Positions 1 to 60,500 of a stretch of 64,000 nucleotides of DNA are shown here, piece by piece (the first letter of the stretch is position 1; every line of letters begins with the position of its first letter). Below the pieces are notes generated by a model that ran no database searches, was not told where the DNA came from, and saw only the letters and a list, made by a program, of their open reading frames with translations. Made by a program: the position numbers and the translations under genes. This stretch comes from Rhynochetos jubatus (taxonomy: Eukaryota > Chordata > Aves > Eurypygiformes > Rhynochetidae), in assembly GCA_027574665.1 (NCBI GenBank), contig CM050668.1:7154001-7218000 (forward strand). Reading direction: 5' to 3'.

Positions 1-2034
1 ATCCACCAAAATAACCAAGAAGCACGAGATTGTAAAGACCTAGTAAAGAAATGGTACCACAACCCAGAAGTTATCTGGAGCTAGGGAATTTGGAATGATT
101 TATCACCAAGTAATATCTAACTAGCAGTTATGAACTGTCAGTGTCTGCTGTCAGAGGACAAAATCCTGTGGGTTTTCATGGATCCAACAGGCAGGGTCTG
201 GCACACAAATGACAGTAGAGATACTGTAGTTTATCCTAGGAGAGCAGATTATTTCTAGGACAGTGGGTCTCAGGGCACTTTCTACTGAACCTGAGAAGAA
301 GAGGAAACAATTAGAAGGAAGCAGAGAGCACTGGGAAAGAACGATCTTGTCCAAATACTGGCTGGAATTTCCTAAAGAGTTTGGGGGAAACACTGAGAAT
401 TTCCAACACTGCCATTCAGCCTCTGAAGTTTCCCCCGTCTAAAGTCTGGAACTAATACAGCAAGTCATGTTTGCTTTTAGGGAACAGATTTGCTTTGGGA
501 AAAACACTATGAGAAACAGGAAGAAGCACTGTTTGTTTTGTTTAGTAAATTCTGAAGGGAAGAAATAGCCTGTGTTTTTCTACCTAAGTCAAGGCTTCTC
601 AAGATGCTTCTCTCTCCGCTAATCTTAATCACCCCTGATTTCTTTCTAGCTCTTTGAGACATGTTTTTCATAAGCATATGAGTAAGCTGAAGTCCTTTCC
701 TGCCCCCTACATGAATTATTATTGTTTAGATTTTGGCAGAACGTAGAGATCCCTGTGAAGATTGTGGCTGTATTGTCCTAAGTGGATACCATTCCTGCCT
801 GATTGCTATGGGATATTTACAAGTCAAATATATAAGCAGTTGAAAAAGATTTGACAAATTCATGGATGAAGAGCCCAGTAAGAGTGCTTCTGCTTCCAGC
901 AATCCTGGAACTGTCGTCTGCTGGGAATGTGAAAGACATGTTAGCGGAGGAAGCGCTGTGCCATGCAGACCCTGTCTGTAAGCACAGCAATAGACTTGCT
1001 GGGGAAAACAGATACTTGAGCCAGTGAGGAAGGTGAGGATGAGATAAAGCTGGTTGAGTTCGCCTGCAGGTGGAGGAGGGAGTGTTCATACAGTCCCTGC
1101 CCATGGCGGATGCTGGCCAAGGACAAGCAACCACCCCATCTCCAGCCAAGACAGCCTTGGCAGAGAGGTCATGGCCTGAGCACAGCCTCACTCCCTACAG
1201 ACTTAGACTGGGTTTTAAGGCTGACATTTCAAGTCGTGAGACCCCTCCCAGAGCTAAACTGGCCGCAGCTGTGACAATTTCCAGCTGTTTGTCACTGTCC
1301 CTCTGGCAAATGTTGCTACTCCTGCTTCTCTGCCAGCCCAAGGGGCCATTGGAGGAGTTACTGACTGTGAGAAGGGATGAGAACTAGCTCTCAGAGGTAT
1401 TTTAATTGTAAGTTAATAAACAATTCCAGGTAAGATCCTTGCTCCGCTGGATCCACTGGGTGTTTTGTGTTCATTTCTGCTTTTGTACTTTTTCTGACAA
1501 AGCCTTTTCTGTCAGTCCACGCAGTTTCTGGGTGCGTAGTGGAGTGAACCAGACTCTGGGATCTCAGGGAACTCAGTGTTGGCCCTGCTCCCAGATACCC
1601 TGTGCACCTCTACCAGGAAGAAAACCCCTAGGAGCTGGATGTCTTGGAGAACAGACACCTGGCCTCATCCTATTTCCAGGGCTGGAAGTAACCATTTACC
1701 TATCCAAGGGGAATGTTGGGGAGAATAACAAGTGCTTAGAAAATGGTGTGGTGATGCAAAGGGCTCTTTTGCTGATTGGATTATTGACTGAGCCTTCCTT
1801 TGTGCTCAGACATACAAACACGATTGGAAAATGTTCCAGAGACCAGCTTAATTCGCCATCCAACTCAGCTAAGATTTTGATAATTAAGCAAATACATACA
1901 CAGGTCATGTAGGTTTGATTTGGATGTGAGTATATATAACCAGTACATTAGAAGTCCTTTCTAGAACATAAGACAGCATTTAGTTTTAAAAGTCTTTTGG
2001 AAACATATTAGTGCTGACCATTATGATGCACTCT
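1..2034. other. 5' flanking intergenic DNA, no gene recognised
   Basis: I see no conserved protein, RNA gene or clear repeat here. The longest open frame (+, 1439-1912, 157 codons) has no family resemblance and no codon pattern suggesting selection. An AATAAA near 1415 could be a poly(A) signal of an upstream gene, but nothing else supports this. Confidence 0.5.
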
Positions 2035-2586
2035 TGTCGAGGTTTAACCTTATCCGGCAATTAAGTACCACACAGTCGCTCGCTCACCTCGCCCCCGCCC
2101 CGTGCAGGAAGAGAGTTGGAGGAAAAGACAAGGAAAGCTTGTCAAGTTGAGATAAGAACTATGTAATGATATAAATTAAAACTACAGTGATACTAATACT
2201 AATGATACTACTACTACTAAGTATTTAAAATAATAGAAAATAGAACATATGATACAATGGCTCACCACGCACTGACTGACACACAGCCGGGTCCCAGAGC
2301 AGCGAGCATGAGAGCCCCAGGGCGGGGAGAAAACCAGCTGACCCCCCAACCCACTAACAAAAGAACCTCCCCTACCACTAAGAACTGTACCGAGAGCTAA
2401 CAATGGGTCTAAGGGCCACGCTATCAAGCTAAAGTCTTAACGACCTCCCCAGGCCCCTTCCCACCTCAGAACTGGGCATGTGCCCTGAGCCTGACGTACC
2501 ATTGAATGACACACTCCCTCGGCCGCTCTGGGCCAGCCGGCAGCACTGTGGAGAAAAGCAGCTCCTTCCTGCCTGAAACCAGCACG
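2035..2586 (-). mobile_element. Solo LTR of an avian endogenous retrovirus
   Basis: The element starts TGTCGAGGTTTAACC and ends near ACCAGCACG. It is flanked on both sides by ACTCT (2030-2034 and 2587-2591), a 5-bp target-site duplication. The left end, the run around 'accacacagtcgctcgctcacc' in the first 70 bases, an ATA/ACT-rich stretch and the terminal 'ctgaaaccagca' resemble an LTR I know from many bird genomes. In that LTR the sense strand is the minus strand here. No internal retroviral coding sequence lies next to it, so it is a solo LTR left by recombination. The last two bases (CG, where CA is expected) look mutated. Family assignment (ERVL-like by the 5-bp duplication) is inference. 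Confidence 0.75.
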
Positions 2587-2591
2587 ACTCT

Positions 2592-3999
2592 AATGCAAAG
2601 GAATCAATAGCCCTTACACCGCAGCTAGTTTATTGGACACAGCAAATAAATTATACAAAATCCAGTGCACTTAACAGCCCAATATTGGACTTCACAGTCT
2701 GTGTAAATCAGAATGCTTTTTGCATTTCCTGAAAGATGGCACCACAAGTTGTACAGACAGAAAACTACTATTTATTCTTCAACCAATTAATTGTTGTTTC
2801 TTAAATAAAATATTTGGAATCGATTTTCATCTTTGCATAAAACACCTGCCTCTCCAAATGTTTGCTACAAACCAAGCCCCTGAATTTGTTGCTAGAATGC
2901 AATGGAATTGTTCGTACTGTAAATCTGGATTATGGGAATTTCACCATTTGTTATTTATGGGGAAAGTTACCTCAAAGTTTATTTCATATTGCTACTGCTG
3001 GTAATAATACGTGCTATGATGACAGCAAGAGACCCCAAGTCAAATCAAGGCCCCTGCTGGGTGTAGCAACAGGAATTCCATTTTATTCTCCAGTTCTTCA
3101 CTATGCATTTGACAATTTTAAATCCTACATTCAAAAAGTCTTGCCTCAAGTTGCATCTTTATTTATAGCGTCAGAATTTTAGCTTGACTCTAGCATGGAA
3201 GGACATTATGTTGTGCTTCTGTCTACCCAGAAGGAAACCAAATTAACATTCCCAAGAAGGAAACTGGAAGTGGATGTTTACTTGTCATCAACGATTCCTA
3301 CTTTTCTGAGTCACAGAGAGTAAACAGTGGGTTGGGTGCTGTATAACGTGGTTGGGGAGGGATTGTTGTGTGCTACCTTACATGTTTCTAGTTACTGCTA
3401 GAGTTCTGCAGGGAAGTCTTGGGATGTAACAGAAGCTGTCAAACTGCAATAAACTAATTTATTAAAGAATAACCTGGTTTTATTTGAAAGGTAAGATACA
3501 GCTAAACATTGCAGTGTCTGTAATATCCAAATCATAGACGATCTCCGTCGAGCACAGTGCCTTTGAAACAGCCACTCAGTTTGGATAAAGCAAGCATCTG
3601 CCGACTCTCGTCTCTGCCAAGAGAAGTCGTCAGTCATCACGTAAACTCCTACTGGAACCAGTGCATGTCCTGAGTTTGAGGAGGTGAAACATCCTCCTAT
3701 AATCTGTGGTCCCAGGGCAGAAATTTGGTCTACAAGAATTTATTGAATGAGTAACTCCACGGGAGACTTTTAAAACCACCTTCAATTTTAAAGAGTAGTT
3801 TACTTCAGTGCTTTTTAACTTGGGGTTTTTTGCCTTTCTCTCTCTTTCCGTGGCTCTGCAGGGTAACCAACAGTAAATATTTGCAGGCCCTAGGGCCAGA
3901 GGGGAAACCATCCCTTGCCAGTTTTCCTGTGTGTAGGCTCATGTCCTTATTTTCCTTGCAAGAGGAGATGAACCACGCAGTCAGGCCCTTTCCTGCTTT
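2592..3999. other. Intergenic DNA between the LTR and the NF1 CpG island
   Basis: AT-rich sequence with no recognised gene. AATAAA at 3448-3453 and its complement TTTATT at 3458-3463 are close together and could be poly(A) signals for either strand, for example the 3' end of an upstream neighbour of NF1. This is not supported further. The two open frames at 2720-3182 resemble nothing I recognise. Confidence 0.45.
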
Positions 4000-4499
4000 A
4001 CCCAGGGGACAGCGGGCAGGTCAGGCAGCTCCCCCTGACAGCCGCCCGGCTCTGCGCCCATTTGGGAACAGGAGGATCGGCCGGAGGATCCAGCCTCGGG
4101 CCTTCCTTCCCCCGCCGGTGCTGCGCCTGCAGCACTCATCCCACCCGCTGCCTGGGAGCAGCTGCCGGAGCTCAGGGGAAGGACCACAGCCGGCCGGTGC
4201 GGCCAGAGGCGCCCCCCGGGCTCCCTCCCGAGGCGAGGCTGCTCGGGGAGAACCGAAACGCCAGGCCCAGCCACCCCGGCCGGGACCAGCCGTTCCCCAA
4301 CCCACTCCGGGGCCAGACTAAGACCCGCTCCGGCCCGTGCCCCCGGGGCAGCGCAGGGCTTCCTCCCCGCACACACGGAGCGCCGTGGCGAGCCCGGGCA
4401 GCGACGGAGAGGGGCCAGCCGCTCCCGCTCCCTGGCCACCACAACACTCCGCCTGCGGCTGACGGCGCATGTGCCGCGGCCCCACACCGCCCCACTACG

Positions 4500-4606
4500 G
4501 CGCAGGCGCAGACGCGGCGCAGGCCGGTCGGGGGCGGGGGGCGCAGGCGCCGCGCGGCCCGGCCCCTCTGCGCAAGCTCAGTGCGTCCCCGCGGCCGCGC
4601 AGGCGC
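4500..4606. promoter_or_regulatory. NF1: Cluster of three NRF1-type sites
   Basis: GCGCAGGCGC occurs exactly at 4500-4509, 4541-4550 and 4597-4606. A one-mismatch relative of the NRF1 palindrome (GCGCATGTGC) lies at 4465-4474. The NRF1 consensus is GCGCANGCGC. Binding is inferred from the motif only. Confidence 0.6.
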
Positions 4607-4694
4607 GCCCGCCGCCGCCTGTGTCTCGGTGCTCCCCCTGCCGCGGCGGCCGCGGCGCTGCTGCTCGGGCGGGCGGGGGCGGCCTGCGCTCCCG

Positions 4695-4717
4695 CTTCCG
4701 GTGTGGTGTCATGGCGG
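4695..4717. promoter_or_regulatory. NF1: ETS (GABPA-like) site next to a YY1-like ATGGCGG
   Basis: CTTCCGG at 4695-4701 is the complement of the CCGGAAG ETS core. ATGGCGG follows at 4711-4717, matching the YY1 core. In many TATA-less promoters these motifs lie at or just after the transcription start, so initiation near 4650-4710 is possible. Confidence 0.45.
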
Positions 4718-4731
4718 GCCCCGGGCGCTGA
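4711..4731 (+). other. Short upstream ORF in the NF1 5' leader (6 codons plus stop)
   Basis: ATG at 4711 opens MAGPGR and stops at TGA 4729-4731, 135 nt before the NF1 start codon. Its G at +4 gives fair initiation context. If it lies within the mRNA it could tune NF1 translation. A further upstream ATG at 4469 opens a 150-codon frame that ends at 4921, overlapping the NF1 start out of frame; this matters only if transcription starts upstream of 4469. Confidence 0.4.
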
Positions 4732-4865
4732 GGGCCCCGGGGAGCTGCGGGCCCCGGAGCGCGCCAGGGATACGGAGACCCTCCCCTCTCCTCGCCCGGC
4801 GCCTCTCCTGCCGCTCTCCCTGCAGGGATCCGCCCCCCTCCCTGGCCGGGCGGGCGGGGGGGGAC

Positions 4866-54302
<49,437 letters not shown>

Positions 54303-55191
54303 TAAGGAATCTTTCACCTTCCCTGCCTGAAATAAACTCATAAAAATCAAAAGTATCAAGTGTATATAAGAAAGGGAGACCAACTTTATAACAAATAAGA
54401 ATCTGGAAATAGCTTATTTACCAAATTTTATTTTTTAATTGAGTTGTTCCCTAATTCAGAACGGTCGTAGTTTTTCCACCCAGGATTATGTGAGTATCTG
54501 TGGAAAAATACCTAAAATTTTAAATACATTTTCTTAATTTTTCACTGTCTCCAGTAAACTGCATCTACACCACGTTACTGTTAACCCTTCATCAGTGATT
54601 TTAGCATCTTCATTTTCTGAAGTATAAGATGAGTAAAAAGCTGCAACATGGGATAAAATTTCTCCAGATGGTCCCTGTATCCCATTTTAGAGACTAATAC
54701 AAATATTTAGAAGTTTAAAACATACTCTAGACCGTGATGTTGCTTCAGTCTCACCATTACGTTCTAAGTGACAATAACACTGCGTTTTTTGGAAATGACT
54801 GAGATCAGTGCAAGTATCTCTGAAGTAGATGTTGACCTGCGAGCTTTGCAAAAGACTATCTTTTTCCAATAGGACAAAATTTTGAAAGTTTTAAGTCTTC
54901 CCTACTCTGGAGGATAGTGATTCATAACAGTGACTAACATGCTCCAGTACTGAAGAATTTGGGAAGAATATTCTAAGGTCAATATTGGTCAGTTTATGGT
55001 CAAATAAGTGACAAATCTGTGTTTAAAAAAAAAAAAGGAAATAAGTGCTTTTGTTTAATGTTTGTAGTCATAAAGTTGCAACTAGAGTAAGAATATAACT
55101 GAAACTTGGTATTGCAATCTAGTTAGTAAGGAACTGCACTACAGAATCCATGGAGGACAGCATGCTCAAAGCAGTTTCTGTAGTAATTTCA

Positions 55192-56020
55192 CTAAAAGTC
55201 AGTCATCTTAGGAAAAGGAAAGTCATTGTGCTCACAGCCGCGTGCACTCTGAGACAGAACTCTGAGGATAAGGGTAGAGCTGTTGCACCTTTTCTCAGCG
55301 CTGTGTTGTTGGCCTTTGCTTTGGGTGATGGTGCAGCTGGCGGGGTGCTGGCGGGCAGCGCTGGGCCCGCTGGTTTTGGCACCGGCGGGGTGTGTGGTGC
55401 TGCCACCGAGGTCTGAAGTTCTCACCAGCCCTGACTGTGGTATTGTGAGAGTCCTGGTGACCGTGTGGCTGCGGATGCTGGCAGATCCTCTCTGGATGGT
55501 CATGGTTGGATTATTACTGATGCATTTTGTGCCAGTGGAGCTTTTGCCTCTGCCGCTGTTGCCAGCGTGGTTGTTGCTGGTGATGCTGGTGGTAGCTGAG
55601 TTCATGCTGGTGGAGCAGGCTGTGGCGCCAGCGCTCGTAGAGTTCATGTGCTTGCTGTGGCTCTTTCTGGTGCTTCTGTTGCTGGTGGGGTGCTTGTTTG
55701 TGGTGCCAGTGGGGTGGCTGCTGCACCAGCGGGGTGTTTGCTTGTGCTGCCCTTGCTGCAGATGTGCTTAGCTGTGGCATGGTTAGGAGTGGTTGTGGTC
55801 CCTGGGGAGCTCTGGAGCTGCTTGTTGGGGTAAGGCTGGGAGGCTGGGAAGAGAGCTTGTCATGGTGGTGCTGCTGTTGCTCTCCATGCTGTGCTCCTTG
55901 TTGTAGTGGCACTGCTGCTCGTGGTGGCAGTTTCACTGCTGGTGCTGCTTCCAGCGGAAGGTGTTGCGATCTGAGATGTCATCAGTGGGGAACCTTCTGC
56001 AGACCCTTTGAGTTCATGTA
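55192..56020 (-). other. GC-rich low-complexity block with antisense Ser/Thr/Pro-rich frames
   Basis: The minus strand of this 0.8-kb block is built from irregular CAGCACCAC-like units and is clearly more GC-rich than its flanks. One frame (55192-55767) reads 151 codons from its ATG at 55647, such as NSTSAGATACSTSMNSATTS. A second (55514-55936, 140 codons) is Gln/His/Pro-rich. The third, above 55865, reads AGSSTSSETATTSSSATTTR. The mucin-like reading thus moves between phases, with TAA and TGA stops between. The plus strand of the same block gives a Leu/Val-rich 162-codon frame (55283-55771), best seen as its antisense. Its position and strand recall mammalian EVI2B, whose ectodomain is Ser/Thr/Pro/Gln-rich, but I see no transmembrane or cytoplasmic part. 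It may be a decayed gene, or simply a low-complexity repeat. Confidence 0.4.
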
Positions 56021-56200
56021 AGAACACGAAAACAGGCAGAGGAAACCACTTCTTTTGCAGTACCTTCTGTTTATATTAACAGTTTAAATACATGTTTGCA
56101 AACAAGGCATGCTTCAAATTTACGTATTTCTAACAAGAATCATACCCAACAGGCATGTAAGACTTTTTTCAATTAAAATTTTAGATCCTTGAAAGTATTA

Positions 56201-56399
56201 AGAGAGGGTGGGGAGGCCCTGGGACAGGCTGCCCAGAGAAGCTGTGGGTGCCCCATCCCTGGCAGTGTCCAAGGCCAGGCTGGATGAGGCTTGGAGCAAC
56301 CTAGTCTAGTGGAGGGTGTCCCTGCCCATGGCAGGGGGTTGGAACCAGATGGTCTGTAAGGTCCCTTCCAACACAAACTGTTCTGTGATTCTATGATTC
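56201..56399 (+). mobile_element. CR1 LINE 3' fragment
   Basis: The last 199 bases of CR1, from 'agagagggtggggaggccct' to the tail ttctgtgattctatgattca. A minus-strand frame (56173-56376) is its antisense. It lies in NF1 intron 36 in gene orientation. Confidence 0.94.
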
Positions 56400-57431
56400 A
56401 ATAAATGTTTTTTGAAAAAGCATGCTGATTGGCTTAGACAGCATAACTTTATGCGGTTCAATGTCAGTAGAGTTTTGAAGAACATAATGTATTATGTTCA
56501 GACCCCTTCTAAACTGGTTGTACTGCTCTCGTGAGAACAGGCGGATCGTGAAAATTCAGGAATAAAAATAGAAGTTTAGAAACGCAATTTTTCTCCCAGT
56601 TGTCCTGTTTATTCACTGTTGTAATGGAGTAAGCTGGAAAAGCTGTCAGACTGTTGCACATTAGAAGGGTCAGCTGGTGTCATTTTATCTGCCCGCTCCC
56701 ACCTGCATCTCCTTTCCTCCCTCAATTCCATCAAAGTAATTTCAGAAACTTTTTCTGAGACTCATCCAGATACGTGTCCTGAGACAAAATACCTTCTCTT
56801 TAGGCTTAGGAAAAATAATTAGCGGATTTGCTTTCAGGAATTTCAACTCTGTAAGACACCTTGCCCTTTTCTAAGGGAAACACAGGGGTGGTGGTGTTCC
56901 CCCCACACCTCAACCACAGCCTGGTTTGTGTTGAATATGCGACAACAAAGTCTTAGTGTATTCGTATTACACGTGCTGTTGTATCCTTGCACGGTTAATT
57001 TGAGTACGAGAGCCTGTTGAGATGAGGTGTCGTCAGGGGAGATGTCTAGTGGACACGAGTAGATACTGGAAGGGGACTTGGAATGCTGGATAGTTTAAGT
57101 TGGGGGAGGAGGGTGGTGTTCCAGTGTCTGCTTCAGCAAGCGTGGTATGTTTTGCATGCTCAACAGGACGACTTCGTTGCAGTTGAATGAGAGAAGGGAT
57201 GTTGACTAGATCTCCTCAGAAGTAAACTGGTGTTTTGCTCTCTGTTCTGGATTGGTTTCTAAGCCGCTGAGACAGCAGCATTAGGGAGCCTTATGGGAAA
57301 CGAGTATTTAAAGTGTCTGTGCTAAAGTAAACTTGTGCTCTAGGCAAAAAGTGTTCAGCATCCAAGGTGCCTTGCTCCTGTGAGGAGGATTTTGCTGTAG
57401 GGGTGGTTTTGTTTGTGTTTTGATTTGTTTG

Positions 57432-57593
57432 TTTGTAGATTTTTTTGTGTTTGGTTTGGTTGGTTTGTAGGTTGTTTGTGTTTTATTTGTAGATTTTTTT
57501 GTGTTGTGTTTGGTTGGTTTGTAGGTTGTTTGTGTTTTATTTGTAGATTTTTTTGTGTTGTGTTTGGTTGGTTTGTAGGTTGTTTGTGTTTTG
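57432..57593 (+). repeat. 54-bp minisatellite, three copies
   Basis: Copies at 57432-57485, 57486-57539 and 57540-57593 are nearly identical, T/G-rich on this strand. Each starts TTTGTAGATTTTTTTGTG and continues with GGTTGGTTTGTAGG. Because 54 is a multiple of three, a frame at 57413-57646 reads an 18-residue repeat (RFFCVVFGWFVGCLCFIC); there is no other sign that it is translated. Confidence 0.92.
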
Positions 57594-60500
57594 ATTGTTT
57601 ATTTCAGGTCGGTTTGTTTGTTTTTAGCAAGATGCCAGGTGTTTAAGCCCCTGCCATACACCAAGTTAGGAGAGAAGGTAGTCTTTTGAATGCTCTAAAA
57701 ATACTCTGTTTGCCACATTTTTCTCCTCCAGTTCTTTCCATTAGACGCTGTCTCATTTCAAGTATGATAAAACATCTACATTGTTATCTTCTCTTGTTCA
57801 GACAAGAAATTAGGCATAAAAATGCCAAGAATAGTGATAACCCATCTTCAAAAAAGTTTCCTGTTTCTGGCAGTGATCCAGGGCATCCTTACGCATGCTG
57901 TGAAGGCTTGACACGCGGCGTTTTCTTCATTTGCAGAGCAGGAAATGGTTATTTCACCTGTAAAGAAAGAATTGATGGAAATAAATGGGTACAAGAGTGT
58001 GCAACACATGCTTGCTGGGCCTAGATCACTTACCCAGCTTTTCTTTAAAAGCTGAAAAATAAAATTACACACAGCCAGCTAATTAAACAGCGGTGTTGTG
58101 TCTGTAAGGAAGCTCGCTGGTGTAGTGGTTGTGACTTACTAACGAATACACACGGAAGTGATCTCCGCAAAAACATGTTGTTTAAATGCTACAGGCTACT
58201 TGAGTATTTTGAGCTGAGGCCTGCAAACTGTTTATGTGTAAATCTGTCATAAATGAAAATGACCTAGTGGTTATCTGTGCTCACTTCAGTATTTGAAACC
58301 GTGACATTTACTGTTGGCTGGTCCAAGGTGCAGTGGTACTGTAAGTGTGCTGTAAGAATGTTGGGGAGTAGAAGGGAAGTGTCTTTACAGGCATGTGGAT
58401 ATATACAATAATCCTGTCTCTTACTACATCCACTACGTGGTTTGCATCTCAGATTCTGTGCAGCAGAGTACCTGAAAAGGCAGTGAGGAGAACTCAAGTC
58501 TTGAATAGTTGTTCAAAATTCTTGTGTACTGAGGATAAGGTTGGTTGAAGTTAACTTATAATATCTGTGTAAGAAACCTAGAAGTATTTTTGGGACTACG
58601 TGTAGTTAGGAAATGTGTAATTCTCACACAATCAAACACTAATATTGGCAGAAAGGCTGGGGAATTGAGTAACCACTCATTGGAGCTTGATTGTATTCAT
58701 CCAGGAATGAAGCTGGTGAGACATGTACAAACATACGTAATCTGACATTGAAACGGCTGTAGTATCGTTCGCTTTAAAGTATGTGTACTACTGACCACTT
58801 GTGGTGAGTGTGCTTCACTAAAGGTAAAGGAGTAGTGGTGCTAACTGTTCATTATGGGGCTGAATTCTGCAGAGTATCTCATCAAGTGCAGGTGAATTTG
58901 CTTTTCATAATTATCCATAAGGGCTGTTGATGAGAACTATGACCTATATCTTCATGCCCTTTACTTACAAATAATTTAACTTTTCTTTCTGCTTCCTCCC
59001 TTATCTGAGAACCTATACAGTCTTTAACATCAGTAAATACTGACTGTGATTTGCCTATGTGGTATTCCTTGGGAAAAGGTGCCAGCTCAGTGGGTGACTC
59101 TTTGTACACAGATATTTGAGAGTAAACCTGTCCAGGTCTGGACAAGCCAGTAATGGGCCCTAATAAATCTAGTATGTAAATACTAAAGCAGGATGCCACT
59201 TGTTTGTTGTGTCAATAGCTGCTGAGCGTAACTGTAGTAATCACAGGGCTGTTCTGCTAGGGATGTATACTGAAATTTGGCTGTGAAACGTGTCCTCACA
59301 AGAATTTGCCTGTTGAGACAATAGGTGCAAAAATGGAAAAAGGAGAACCTTAAATAGAAAGCAGCGCTGTCAAGTGCTTTGTGATTAGGAGAAATCACTG
59401 ATAGCTCATCACATGCTGAGATAACACAACTTGAAATGCTTGTCTATCATTTTTGTTCCGTGTTCTGACTTGCCCAAAATAACTTACGTCATCTTCATCT
59501 GTCTGAACCTTCTTGTATTAACTAATAGCTGTTCAGACAGTATAAAATTCCTAGAATGGGAACTCTTTAGTTCTGCGTATCACACCACGATGTATCTAAT
59601 TCAGTTTACATCCCTATGAAACCTGAAAATACCAATTCTGTGTGTAACTCGGCATTTGAAGTTGTTTTACTTAGCAAAGTAGTATGGACATTTGATTTAG
59701 TAACTGATGCTTAAGGATTGTTGAATTCAGCAGGGAGGAGCAGCTGACTGAAAATAAAGCTTGAACATCAGACAACAGTGAAAGTGAATCCTCTTTCCTA
59801 ACTGACCACCTGAAAGGCATTTGGAGGCAAGTTTGTGAAAGTTTGCTGTGGTGTTTTTCTAACACCATGTGTGACCTGGGTGCTCCACCCAGCTGCTGAT
59901 TCAACAGTCAGCACACTGTCTGCTGTTGAATTGTGGTCTTGGGGTGAAAAGAGACTGTACATGAGCTGCAGAATGGCCTCTGATCTCTTGCAGATCTATT
60001 GTTCTTCAGTCTTTCAGGAGTGGAGATGATTTCCCTAGTTCTGAGATGCTGAACCCTACAGACATTCTGAAGTTCTGATCATTGACCATGCTACCTGGCA
60101 GTTGAAGGGTCTGAAAAGTTGTCTTCAATAGAACAGCATTATGAAACATGTCCTGGGGGGTTTTGAATGAAAACAAACCTCATTTCCTCAAAGGAAAATG
60201 AAAATTCACTGCTGAACCGTAGTGCTCATGGTGCAAGTCAGATTAGCATTCCTGTGCTGCATGAAGGGTGGTAAGGAGCTGGTTTCAGTACATTTTATCC
60301 AGATACAGGATACCTAGTGAAAATACTGTTATGCTTTGACACAAGGCTTGCTACTGGGCAGTATATGCTCACCTTTACCTCCTTTTCATTGCTTGCATTC
60401 TCTTCAGCAGCTGTGTAACAGTTCAGTTCTCCATGAGGCCGCCTTTTCAGACCGAGCAGGTGGGATTTGCTCTGCAGTGATGCTCTGACATCTTTTCTGC

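Noticed and set aside
1070..1387. 105-codon frame upstream of NF1
   Set aside because: No resemblance to a known protein, overlapping frames of equal length on the other strand, and no splice or promoter context.
55283..55771. Plus-strand 162-codon Leu/Val-rich frame that looks like a membrane protein
   Set aside because: It is the complement of the CAG/CAC-rich low-complexity block; CTG-rich antisense always reads as Leu/Val/Cys/Trp. No signal of selection is visible.
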